DNA from: an uncultured Oscillospiraceae bacterium
GTDB taxonomy: Bacteria; Bacillota; Clostridia; Oscillospirales; Oscillospiraceae
Assembly: GCA_910587285.1 (NCBI GenBank)
Contig: CAJULM010000031.1
Span: forward strand, 1-25,753
Direction: 5' to 3'
Length of the DNA: 25,753 nt
Below, one piece after another: positions 1-7,012 of the stretch. A program made the translations under genes and the position numbers. How positions within the stretch are numbered: position 1 is the first letter of the stretch; each line of letters opens with the position of its first letter. The notes beneath the pieces are model-generated. The model saw only the letters and a program-made list of their open reading frames with translations, ran no database searches and was not told the DNA's origin.

Positions 1-1696
1 CGCAGAACCGGGTGGAGGCCAGCCGGTGGGAGATATACACGCTGGTGCACGTTCCCGTCAGGTCGCTGTAGCGCTGGTACAGGTCGCTCTCCGCGATGGG
101 GTCCAGGGCTGCCGTGGGCTCGTCCAGCACCACCACCGGAGCGTTTTTGTACAGCGCCCTGGCCAGCATCAGCCGCTGCATCTGCCCGCCGGACAGGTCC
201 ACTCCGTCCAGGTACACCTCCCGGCCCAGATGGGTGTTCTCCTTCTGGGGCAGTGCCCGGATTTTCTCCGCCACCCCCGCCCGCTCCAAGCAGCCCCACA
301 TCCGGGGCAGGTCCACCTTGTCCCCCGTGGTCTGGGCCACATTCTCCGCCATGGTGCCCGCCATCACCGAGAACTGCTGGAACACGGCGGAAAAATGCCT
401 GTAGTAGTCCCGGCGGTCATACTGCCGGATGTCCTCCCCGTCCAGCAGCACCTGGCCCTGGGTGGGGTCGTAGAAGCCGCACAGCAGCTTGATGAGGGTG
501 GTCTTGCCCGCGCCGTTTTTGCCCACCACCGCCAGCTTCTCCCCGGGGCGGATGGTCAGGTTCACATGGGACAGGGTATCCTGCTCCGCGCCGGGGTAGC
601 GGAAGGACACGTCCCGCAGCTCCAGCTGATAGAGGTGCTTTTCCTTCACCGGCAGCGGCTTGCCGCCGGCGAATTGGAAGGGCTCCGGCGTGTCCGCCAC
701 CTCCCGCAGAACGGACAGCTCCAGGCTCTGCCGGTGGAGCTGCCCCAGGCCGGAGAAGATGCCCGTCACCCACTGGTTGAAACCGCTCACCGCTGTAAAA
801 TAGAGCACAAATTCAGCTGCCCCCAGCTCTCCCCGCAGGGCCATGGCTATCAGCAGGCCGTAAGCCGCGCCGTTGCGCAGAAGGGCCAGCCCCATGTCCA
901 GCAGATCGGCCCACAGATAGACGCGCATACTTTTGGCGTAGAAGTCCTGAAACAGCCGGGCGTATTTGTCGTACAGGTCCGACAGCCAGGGGCCGATGCC
1001 GAAAATGCGGATGTCCTTGGCCAGCTTCATGTCCCGGCTGCGAAAAATCACGTAGTCCATCTTGTGCAGGAGGGCAGCCTCCTCCTCCCGGCGGCGGTAG
1101 CGCCAGGCGCGGATGCGCTCCCCGGCGAAATAGCTGACAGCGGACAGCGCGGCGCACAGCAGCGCCACCCACGGCCCCACCCGGCACAGCAGCAGCAGGT
1201 AGACGGCGAAGCTGATCAGATTGGTCAGCAGCTCGGTCATGGTCTTCCAGATGGCCTCTCCGGCGTCGTCGTTGCCGTCCAGGCACCTGCTGGCCTTTTT
1301 AATCCGCTTGATATAGTCCGGGTCCTCAATGTGAGGGAAGGACGTGCGGCAAAAGGTCATGTGCAGGTCCAGGCACAGGCCGCTGCGCACCAGGATGCGC
1401 CCGAAGATGGCGTTGGTGTCCAGATACTCCCGCAGGGCGCGCACCCCCACCATCCCCAGGGTGAACCAGGCGATGAGCCAAACCAGCTCTCCCGTGCTCA
1501 CGCCGCGCTCCAGCGCCGTCAGGATGGCGGGGACCACGAACAGCTCCAGCAGGCTGGCGGACACGCCGCAAAAGACGATGCCCGCGCACACGCTGAGCAC
1601 GCCCTTGCAGCTATGCCACGCCCGGCCAATCATAAACGCACAGTTGGAGACCATGCCGTAGGCGGGCTTTTGCTTGTCAATTTTCGGTTTTTCCAT
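1..1696 (-). CDS. ABC exporter half-transporter, membrane domain fused to ATPase (3' end cut by window edge)
   Basis: This is a type I ABC exporter subunit with the membrane domain first and the nucleotide-binding domain second. The reverse strand reads open from an ATG at 1696, preceded by a GAGGTGAG ribosome site, to base 1 without a stop, giving about 565 codons. The first ~340 residues hold several hydrophobic segments. The ATPase half then shows Walker A (GKNGAGKTT), a Q-loop region (FQQF), the signature LSGGQMQR, Walker B (VVLDEPTAALD) and the H-loop (ISHRLAST), so only the last few dozen residues should be missing. It lies downstream of the LytTR/GHKL pair on the same strand, suggesting a regulated exporter of a peptide, drug or lipid. 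Substrate cannot be read from sequence. Such subunits work as dimers, so a second half-transporter may lie just outside the window. Confidence 0.9.
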   Translation of the reverse strand, partial: MEKPKIDKQKPAYGMVSNCAFMIGRAWHSCKGVLSVCAGIVFCGVSASLLELFVVPAILTALERGVSTGELVWLIAWFTLGMVGVRALREYLDTNAIFGRILVRSGLCLDLHMTFCRTSFPHIEDPDYIKRIKKASRCLDGNDDAGEAIWKTMTELLTNLISFAVYLLLLCRVGPWVALLCAALSAVSYFAGERIRAWRYRRREEEAALLHKMDYVIFRSRDMKLAKDIRIFGIGPWLSDLYDKYARLFQDFYAKSMRVYLWADLLDMGLALLRNGAAYGLLIAMALRGELGAAEFVLYFTAVSGFNQWVTGIFSGLGQLHRQSLELSVLREVADTPEPFQFAGGKPLPVKEKHLYQLELRDVSFRYPGAEQDTLSHVNLTIRPGEKLAVVGKNGAGKTTLIKLLCGFYDPTQGQVLLDGEDIRQYDRRDYYRHFSAVFQQFSVMAGTMAENVAQTTGDKVDLPRMWGCLERAGVAEKIRALPQKENTHLGREVYLDGVDLSGGQMQRLMLARALYKNAPVVVLDEPTAALDPIAESDLYQRYSDLTGTCTSVYISHRLASTRFC

Positions 1697-1727
1697 GTCT
1701 CTCACCTCAAGCGCATCTTAGCACAAA

Positions 1728-1754
1728 AGCCCCCGGCTGTGTAAACCGGGGGCT
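1728..1754 (-). terminator. Hairpin after the GHKL kinase gene
   Basis: A 9-bp G+C-rich stem (1728-1736 with 1746-1754) with a 9-base loop is followed on the minus strand by TTTTGTGC. It can stop transcripts from the kinase gene ending at 1816. The T-run is short, so partial read-through into the ABC exporter is plausible. Confidence 0.65.
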
Positions 1755-1815
1755 GAACTGTATTTCTCAGGGGCTGAACAGCACACCGGCCCTCTGGCGA
1801 AAGCCTGTATGCCAC

Positions 1816-2517
1816 TCACGTGATGCCCTGCGGGGCGGACGGGGGATTTTTACGCTCGGGGATGGGCAGCAAAATCTCGGTGGTAAACGCCCCGTCCTCG
1901 CTGTTGCGGCTGAGCCAGCCTCCCAAGCGCTCCACAATGGTATCAACGCGCACCAAACCGAACCCATGCCCGTCTCCCTTGGTCGAGGTAAAACGCCCGC
2001 CGGACTTGCTCCGTTTGCCCCCAGCGGCAAAGTTGGTAAAGGAGATATAGAGCTGCGTCCCCTTCATATCCAGATACACCCGGATGAGCCGCTCCTCCCT
2101 GGGCAGGGCCAGACTGGCCTCGATGGCGTTGTCGAACAGATTGCCCAGGATGACGCACAAGTCCAGCTCGGACAGCGCCAGCTCCACGGGAATGCTGGCG
2201 TCCACCCGCACCTCGATCTGCTTGGCACGGGCCAGGGAAATCTTGCTATTGAGGATAGCGTCCGCCATGGCGTTGCCCGTTTTGACCACCGTATCCACCG
2301 TGGCCAGGTCAGTTTCCACCTCATCCAGATAGGCCAGCACGGCGTCCCACTCCCCCTGGGCGGCATAGGCCTTCAGCAGCTGGATATGGTTGTGGTAATC
2401 GTGCCGCCAGCCCCGCATCTGGCGGTACATATTCTCCACCTCGGCATAGTGGATTTCGATGAGCTCCCGCTGATAGGCGGCAATGCGCCTGTCAACCAGC
2501 CTGGACAGCAGCCGCAT
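1816..2517 (-). CDS. Soluble GHKL-type sensor histidine kinase (AgrC-like catalytic part only)
   Basis: The 233-residue product is a two-component kinase of the AgrC/GHKL class, partner of the LytTR regulator just upstream. The likely phospho-acceptor is H39 in WRHDYHNHIQ. The N box reads NLFDNAIEAS (about 126-135) and the G box GDGHGFGL (about 181-188). The start at 2517 is chosen because GGAGGG lies about 8 bases before it; an ATG at 2547 would overlap the regulator gene and add ten residues without a comparable site. Known AgrC kinases carry about six N-terminal membrane helices, but none is present here. The first 35 residues are charged and likely a coiled dimerisation helix, so the signal must be cytoplasmic or come through a partner protein. 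The Pro-rich C-terminal tail is unremarkable. Confidence 0.88.
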   Translation of the reverse strand: MRLLSRLVDRRIAAYQRELIEIHYAEVENMYRQMRGWRHDYHNHIQLLKAYAAQGEWDAVLAYLDEVETDLATVDTVVKTGNAMADAILNSKISLARAKQIEVRVDASIPVELALSELDLCVILGNLFDNAIEASLALPREERLIRVYLDMKGTQLYISFTNFAAGGKRSKSGGRFTSTKGDGHGFGLVRVDTIVERLGGWLSRNSEDGAFTTEILLPIPERKNPPSAPQGIT

Positions 2518-2530
2518 CACAATTCCCTCC

Positions 2531-3229
2531 TCACATTCTCTGGACAATGGCCCGGTTCAGCTTCTCATACTGCCCCCGGGGCAGCGCAATGCGCTCGCCG
2601 GAGGTCAGCTCCACCTCGGTGCGCGTCACCCGCTGAACGCACGCCAGATTCAGCACGCAGGAACGGCCCACCCGGAAAAAACGCCCGTCCAGCTCCTTTT
2701 CCAGCTCTCCCAACGGCCGCTTCACCGCGTAGTCCCGGTCTGCGTGAACGGTGACGTAATTGTGCAGCACATCCATGTACCGCACTCTGCTCAGCACAAT
2801 GCGCACCGTCTCCCCCGGCAGCTCCAGGGTGAGGGCGCGCTCGTTCCGGGCCAGACGGCCCACAGCCTTGGTGAGCACCTGAAACAGCTTTTCCTCGTTT
2901 ACCGGCTTGGTTAGGTAGTGCAGGGCCGACACCTCATAGCCCTCGGCGATATAGTCGGTATAGCCGGTGATGAACACGATTTGAACGTCCTCGCTCTCCT
3001 GACGGACCCGCTTGGCCAGCTCCACCCCGTCCATCCCCGTCATCTCAATGTCCAGTAGAAGGACATCGAAGTCCTTTCGCTCCTCATAGCGGAACAAAAA
3101 TGCCTCCGCTGAGGGGAAGCGCTCCACCTCCACCTGAGTTCCGGCCAGCTCCGCCCAGCGGCCCGCCAAATCGGCCACATAATCGGAGTACGATTGCTCA
3201 TCATCGCACACCGCCAGACGATATCCCAT
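2531..3229 (-). CDS. LytTR-family response regulator (AgrA-like)
   Basis: The 232-residue protein has an N-terminal receiver domain (1 to about 120) with acidic residues D9/D10, the phospho-acceptor D60 in LLLDIEM, and K107 in the LTKP motif. A C-terminal LytTR DNA-binding domain (about 135-232) contains the family features RYMDVLHNYVTVH and FFRVGRSCVLNL. Regulators of this type bind pairs of short direct repeats and often activate peptide-export or quorum-sensing genes. The gene is first of an operon; the kinase starts 13 bases after its stop. A GGAGGAGGG ribosome site precedes the ATG at 3229. Likely targets are its own promoter and the adjacent ABC exporter, but this is inference. Confidence 0.93.
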   Translation of the reverse strand: MGYRLAVCDDEQSYSDYVADLAGRWAELAGTQVEVERFPSAEAFLFRYEERKDFDVLLLDIEMTGMDGVELAKRVRQESEDVQIVFITGYTDYIAEGYEVSALHYLTKPVNEEKLFQVLTKAVGRLARNERALTLELPGETVRIVLSRVRYMDVLHNYVTVHADRDYAVKRPLGELEKELDGRFFRVGRSCVLNLACVQRVTRTEVELTSGERIALPRGQYEKLNRAIVQRM

Positions 3230-3264
3230 ATCGCGCCCTCCTCCCCGCTGTGTTATTTTAAGAT

Positions 3265-3293
3265 ACTATAGCACACGCGCCGGTGAATTTCCA
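3265..3293 (-). promoter_or_regulatory. Promoter of the LytTR/GHKL operon
   Basis: On the minus strand TGGAAA (3293-3288) is followed after 17 bases by TATAGT (3270-3265), preceded by TGC, an extended -10 element. It sits 36 bases before the LytTR start codon. Confidence 0.55.
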
Positions 3294-3311
3294 GTCCAAA
3301 CATCCCCCTGC

Positions 3312-3340
3312 TTGCGTCTTCTGACTGTTTGGGGTACAAT
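3312..3340 (+). promoter_or_regulatory. Promoter of the OmpR-type regulator
   Basis: TTGCGT (3312-3317), a 17-base spacer and TACAAT (3335-3340) form a plausible sigma-A promoter 36 bases before the ATG at 3377. It diverges from the LytTR promoter; the two share the 147-base intergenic region. Confidence 0.6.
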
Positions 3341-3376
3341 ATGGACACACCATCTTGATTCACCGGGAGGCCCGCC

Positions 3377-4054
3377 ATGAAAACCATCGCAGTTATCGAC
3401 GACGATATCCACATCGGCAATATGCTGGAGGAGCTGCTGACCCAGGAGGGCTACGCCGTCCTGCGGGCCTACTCGGGCACGGAGGCGGTCCTCCTTTTGG
3501 AGCGGCAGCGCCCCGATTTGATCCTCCTGGACCTGATGATGCCCGGCCTGTCCGGGGAGGAGGTGCTCTCCCACATCTCCGGGGTTCCGGTGATCGTCCT
3601 CAGCGCCAAGGCGGGGGTGGAGGACAAGGTCAGCCTCCTGCTCAGCGGCGCTGCGGACTATATCACCAAGCCCTTCCACCCCAGGGAGCTGCTGGCAAGA
3701 ATCACCATTCGCCTGCGGGAGAGCCCCGCCCTGGCGGGGGAAGCGCTCGCCTTTGGCCCCCTGCAGCTGGAACCCGACGCCCGCTCGGTATCGGTGGAGG
3801 GGAGGGAAGCGCGGCTCACCCGGACGGAATACGCCATTCTGAAACTGCTCATGCACAACCCCGACCAGGTCGTCACCAAGTCCCGGCTGCTGGACGAGAT
3901 CGCCCAGGATACCCCGGATTGCACCGAGAGCTCCCTGAAAACCCATATGAGCAACCTGCGCCGCAAGCTGCGGGACGCGGGGGCGGGAGACTGCATCCAA
4001 TCGGTGTGGGGCATTGGCTTCAAAATGCGCACTGAACAGGAGGAATTGTCATGA
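3377..4054 (+). CDS. OmpR/PhoB-family response regulator
   Basis: The 225-residue protein has a receiver domain with acidic D8-D10, phospho-acceptor D52 in LILLDLMMPG and K98 in ITKPFHP. A winged-helix DNA-binding domain follows (about 125-220), with RLTRTEYAILKLLM and the closing wing SVWGIGFKM. GGGAGG precedes the ATG. Its stop overlaps the next gene by four bases (ATGA), so the two are translationally coupled. The cognate kinase is probably encoded at 7013-7906, at the far end of the same cassette, with the transporter genes between them. That order is typical of regulators of antimicrobial-peptide resistance transporters (CprR/NisR-like). Ligand unknown. Confidence 0.94.
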   Translation: MKTIAVIDDDIHIGNMLEELLTQEGYAVLRAYSGTEAVLLLERQRPDLILLDLMMPGLSGEEVLSHISGVPVIVLSAKAGVEDKVSLLLSGAADYITKPFHPRELLARITIRLRESPALAGEALAFGPLQLEPDARSVSVEGREARLTRTEYAILKLLMHNPDQVVTKSRLLDEIAQDTPDCTESSLKTHMSNLRRKLRDAGAGDCIQSVWGIGFKMRTEQEELS

Positions 4055-4305
4055 CAAACCTCACATCCATGAGGAATATCGGCAAAGAGATGGCCCGGAA
4101 GCTGGCCGCCGTGGGCATCCGCTCCCCGGAAGAATTGCTCGCGGCAGACTCCAAAGAGGCGTTTTTTCGCCTGAAAACGGTATTCCCCCAGGTGTGCCTG
4201 GTTCACCTGTACGCCCTGGAGGGGGCCATTCAGGGCGTCGAGTTCAACAGCCTCTCCGCAGACAAAAGGCGGGAGCTGAAACGGTTCAGCGATCAGCTCA
4301 AATGA
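4051..4305 (+). CDS. Stand-alone TfoX/Sxy C-terminal domain protein
   Basis: The 84-residue product matches the C-terminal domain of TfoX/Sxy proteins: an N-terminal helix-hairpin-helix-like segment (RNIGKEMARKLAAVGI, residues about 8-23), then the helical stretch VHLYALEGAIQGV. The N-terminal TfoX domain is absent, as in many Firmicute homologues. In gammaproteobacteria Sxy/TfoX activates competence genes with CRP; what the isolated C-terminal domain does is not established. It overlaps the regulator gene by four bases and so is made with it. A role as accessory factor or modulator of the regulator is inference. Identity of the domain is fairly sure from motif and length. Confidence 0.85.
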   Translation: MTNLTSMRNIGKEMARKLAAVGIRSPEELLAADSKEAFFRLKTVFPQVCLVHLYALEGAIQGVEFNSLSADKRRELKRFSDQLK

Positions 4306-4312
4306 GCGGCGT

Positions 4313-4375
4313 CGAAATCTGGACGAAATCTGAACCGTTTTCTTCACCGCTTTCTTGACCCTTCCCTGCTATGAT
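4313..4375 (+). promoter_or_regulatory. Regulated promoter with two direct-repeat pairs, before the ABC operon
   Basis: A -10 element TATGAT (4370-4375) has no -35 at the normal distance. Upstream lie CGAAATCTG at 4313-4321 and again at 4324-4332 (period 11), then TTTCTTCACC at 4339-4348 and TTTCTTGACC at 4351-4360 (period 12). The second pair ends nine bases before the -10, where activators of the NisR/SpaR type bind. It is probably the site of the OmpR-type regulator encoded upstream. Experimental support is lacking. Confidence 0.5.
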
Positions 4376-4405
4376 GGCCTCATCCAAGGAAATGGAGGCA
4401 ATCTT

Positions 4406-5320
4406 ATGGAATATGTGCTCACCACACAGGGCCTGTCCAAGCATTACAAGGACTTCAAGGCCCTGGATAATCTCACCATGCACGTGCCCAAAGGCTCTAT
4501 TTACGGCTTTGTGGGGCGCAACGGCGCCGGCAAAACCACCCTCATCCGGCTCATCTGCGGCCTTCAGGTCCCCACGTCGGGCAGCTACTCCCTCTATGGC
4601 GTGGACAACACCCAAAAGGAGCTTTCCAAAATCCGCCGCCGCATGGGCGCGGTGGTGGAGACCCCGTCCATCTACCTGGACCTCACCGCCCAGGACAATT
4701 TGAAGGAGCAGTTCCGGGTGCTGGGGGTTCCCTCCGATGACGGCATCCCGGAGCTGTTAAAGCTGGTGGGCCTGGAGGCTACGGGGAAGAAAAAGGCCCG
4801 GAACTTCTCCCTGGGCATGAAGCAGCGCTTAGGCATCGCCGTGGCCCTGGCCGGGAACCCGGACCTTTTGGTGCTGGACGAACCGGTGAACGGCCTGGAT
4901 CCCCAGGGCATCATCGAGATTCGGGAGCTCATCCTGAAGCTCAACCGGGAGCGGCGCATCACCGTGCTCATCTCCTCCCACATTCTGGACGAGCTGTCCA
5001 AGCTGGCCACCTACTACGGCTTTATCGACAGCGGCCGCATCGTCAAGGAGCTGTCCGCCCGGGAGCTGGAGACCGCCTGCCGCAAATGCCTGCGTATTGA
5101 AGTCACCGATACCCGCATCCTGGCCCGCGTTCTGGACGGCATGGGCGTGGAGTACAAAATTTTGTCCGACGGGCAGGCCGATGTGTTCGCCCATCTCAAC
5201 ATCTCCCAGCTCAGCAGGGCATTGGACGCAGAGAGGTGCGAGCTGCTGTCCGCCCAGGAGCGGGACGAGAGCCTGGAGAGCTACTTCGTCAATCTGGTGG
5301 GGGGTGCTTCCCATGACTAA
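4406..5320 (+). CDS. ABC transporter ATP-binding protein (lantibiotic-immunity/BcrA type)
   Basis: The 304-residue ATPase energises the two permeases that follow. It shows Walker A GRNGAGKTT (37-45), a signature-like NFSLGMKQR (133-141), Walker B LLVLDEP (154-160) with the D-loop NGLDPQG, and the switch histidine in SSHILDEL. The C-terminal ~85 residues form the extra domain common to BcrA/NisF/CprA-type ATPases. The start at 4406 is chosen for GGAGG at 4394-4398; an in-frame ATG at 4355 lies inside the promoter region. The stop overlaps the first permease gene by eight bases. Family and gene order point to export or expulsion of a membrane-active peptide, but no substrate gene is in the window. 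Confidence 0.93.
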   Translation: MEYVLTTQGLSKHYKDFKALDNLTMHVPKGSIYGFVGRNGAGKTTLIRLICGLQVPTSGSYSLYGVDNTQKELSKIRRRMGAVVETPSIYLDLTAQDNLKEQFRVLGVPSDDGIPELLKLVGLEATGKKKARNFSLGMKQRLGIAVALAGNPDLLVLDEPVNGLDPQGIIEIRELILKLNRERRITVLISSHILDELSKLATYYGFIDSGRIVKELSARELETACRKCLRIEVTDTRILARVLDGMGVEYKILSDGQADVFAHLNISQLSRALDAERCELLSAQERDESLESYFVNLVGGASHD

Positions 5321-6143
5321 GCTGCTGAGCGCGAATCTTCTGGGGTTAAGAAAAAGCCATCTGTTCTGGGGGACGGTGGTTCTCAGCTTTGGCTTCGGGG
5401 CGTTCATGTGCGTCACGCGGTTCCTGGAACACCTGAACTACAGCTTTGAAGTGTCGCTAAGCTCCGTATTTTTCGGCTACGCCATGGTCGTGGGCGTGGT
5501 CATGGCCGCGTTCATCCCCCTATTCTTCGGCACAGAGTACAGCGACGGAGCCATCCGCAATAAGCTCACAGTTGGGCACTCCCGCATTGCCGTCTATTTT
5601 GCCAACCTCATCACCAGCTTGGGGGTGGCCGTTGTGTGCTTCGCCGCCTATCTGCTGGCCTGCATTGTGGTGGGCGTCCCTCTCATCGGCGGCCTCGACC
5701 TGCCCGCCCCCCTCACCGCCGCCGCCCTGCTGGGCTCCCTGCTGATGACGGCCGCATACTGCGCCATCTCCACCTTCATTACTATGAACTGCTCCAAAAA
5801 AGCCACCTCCGCAGTGGTGTGCCTGCTGGGCGTGTTTCTCCTCCTCATAGCGGCAATTATGACTCTTTCCATGTTGGACGCGCCAGAGTTCATCCAGGGC
5901 TACGTGATGAGCATAGACGGGCAGATTGTGGACACCAAGCCGGAGCCCAACCCCGCCTACCTCACCGGGATGAAGCGGGAGGTCTACCAATTTTTCTACG
6001 ACCTGATGCCCACGGGCCAGGGCATTCAGTACAGCAACGTGAACTTCACCAATCCTTCGCGGCTGATGGGGCTGGCTGCTGTGATATTCGCGGCGTTCAC
6101 CGGGGCGGGGGCGGCGCTGTTCCAGCGCAAGGACTTGAAGTAG
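5313..6143 (+). CDS. ABC-2 family permease, first of two paralogues
   Basis: The 276-residue membrane protein has about six hydrophobic segments. It contains the block FGTEYSDGAIRNKLTVGHSR after the second helix and ends in ALFQRKDLK. Both are shared almost exactly with the next gene product, showing that the two permeases arose by duplication. Start at the ATG at 5313, overlapping the ATPase stop, with a G-rich ribosome site upstream. A large loop of about 60 residues (from about 190 to 250) precedes the last helix. Together with the neighbouring permease and the ATPase it should make a 2+1+1 transporter as in LanFEG/CprABC complexes. Confidence 0.9.
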   Translation: MTKLLSANLLGLRKSHLFWGTVVLSFGFGAFMCVTRFLEHLNYSFEVSLSSVFFGYAMVVGVVMAAFIPLFFGTEYSDGAIRNKLTVGHSRIAVYFANLITSLGVAVVCFAAYLLACIVVGVPLIGGLDLPAPLTAAALLGSLLMTAAYCAISTFITMNCSKKATSAVVCLLGVFLLLIAAIMTLSMLDAPEFIQGYVMSIDGQIVDTKPEPNPAYLTGMKREVYQFFYDLMPTGQGIQYSNVNFTNPSRLMGLAAVIFAAFTGAGAALFQRKDLK

Positions 6144-6150
6144 GTGGCGC

Positions 6151-7002
6151 ATGAGGAATTTGTTGTCGGCGAACTTCTTCCGCCTGAGAAAAAGCGCCCT
6201 GTTTTGGGGCGTTATGGTTTTGATGCTCCTACTGGGGGCGGGATTCACCCTCCAGCGCGTCTGGGAACAGGTGGCTTATGCCGAGTTCGGTGGTCTTTAC
6301 TATATCGACGAGGCGTTTTTTAATTACACCATGATTATCGGCATCGTCATGGCTGTCTTTATCCCCCTGTTTTTTGGCACGGAGCATAGTGACGGCACCA
6401 TTCGCAACAAGCTGACTGTAGGCCATTCCCGTGTGAGCGTTTATCTGGCCCACGTCCTTACCGCAGCCACGGTGGCGCTCCTGTTCTGCCTGACCTACAT
6501 TTTGGCCGTATTGTCGGTAGGCGTGCCGCTCCTCAACGGCGGCATTGAGCGCCCCCTTCCTACTTTCCTGCTCAATCTTCTGGGGTCGTTGGTTCTGGCG
6601 GCAGCGTACAGTGCCCTGTTTACGCTGGTTACGCTGAACGTGCGGCAAAAAGCGATTTCGGCGGTAGCCTGCATTCTTGGGACGCTGGCAATCATCTTCG
6701 CATCCTTCTATGTCAGGGCCCGGTTGAGCGAACCGGAAACTTGGTTCAATTATGGCACCGATGAAACTGGCGAAGTCGCGATGCTTGAATACCCCAACGA
6801 CCGCTACCTCCGGGGCACAGAACGGGCGGTATATGAGTTCATCTATGACTTTTTGCCCATGACCCAGTCAATGCAGTATTATTCCAGCTACTCCAAGGAA
6901 CACACCCCGCAGACCCAGCGGATGATAGCCTATGCCGCATTAATTTCCACGCTGTCCACCGGGGCGGGCATTGCCCTATTCCGCAGAAAAGACTTGAAAT
7001 GA
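6151..7002 (+). CDS. ABC-2 family permease, second paralogue
   Basis: The 283-residue protein is parallel in layout to the preceding permease: the same N-terminal pattern (LLSAN-LRKS-LFWG), the block FGTEHSDGTIRNKLTVGHSR and the same ALFRRKDLK end. It begins seven bases after the previous stop and ends ten bases before the kinase start. Its base composition is visibly less G+C-rich than its neighbours, so it may have diverged or been acquired separately. It likely forms a heterodimer with the first permease. Extracytoplasmic loop residues differ most, as expected if the two subunits contact the substrate differently. Confidence 0.9.
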   Translation: MRNLLSANFFRLRKSALFWGVMVLMLLLGAGFTLQRVWEQVAYAEFGGLYYIDEAFFNYTMIIGIVMAVFIPLFFGTEHSDGTIRNKLTVGHSRVSVYLAHVLTAATVALLFCLTYILAVLSVGVPLLNGGIERPLPTFLLNLLGSLVLAAAYSALFTLVTLNVRQKAISAVACILGTLAIIFASFYVRARLSEPETWFNYGTDETGEVAMLEYPNDRYLRGTERAVYEFIYDFLPMTQSMQYYSSYSKEHTPQTQRMIAYAALISTLSTGAGIALFRRKDLK

Positions 7003-7012
7003 GGTGAACCCC

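Noticed and set aside
26..1744. A 572-codon plus-strand open frame, the longest in the window
   Set aside because: It lies opposite the ABC exporter gene, has the Gln/His/Pro-rich composition of a shadow in G+C-rich DNA and no known motif or ribosome site.
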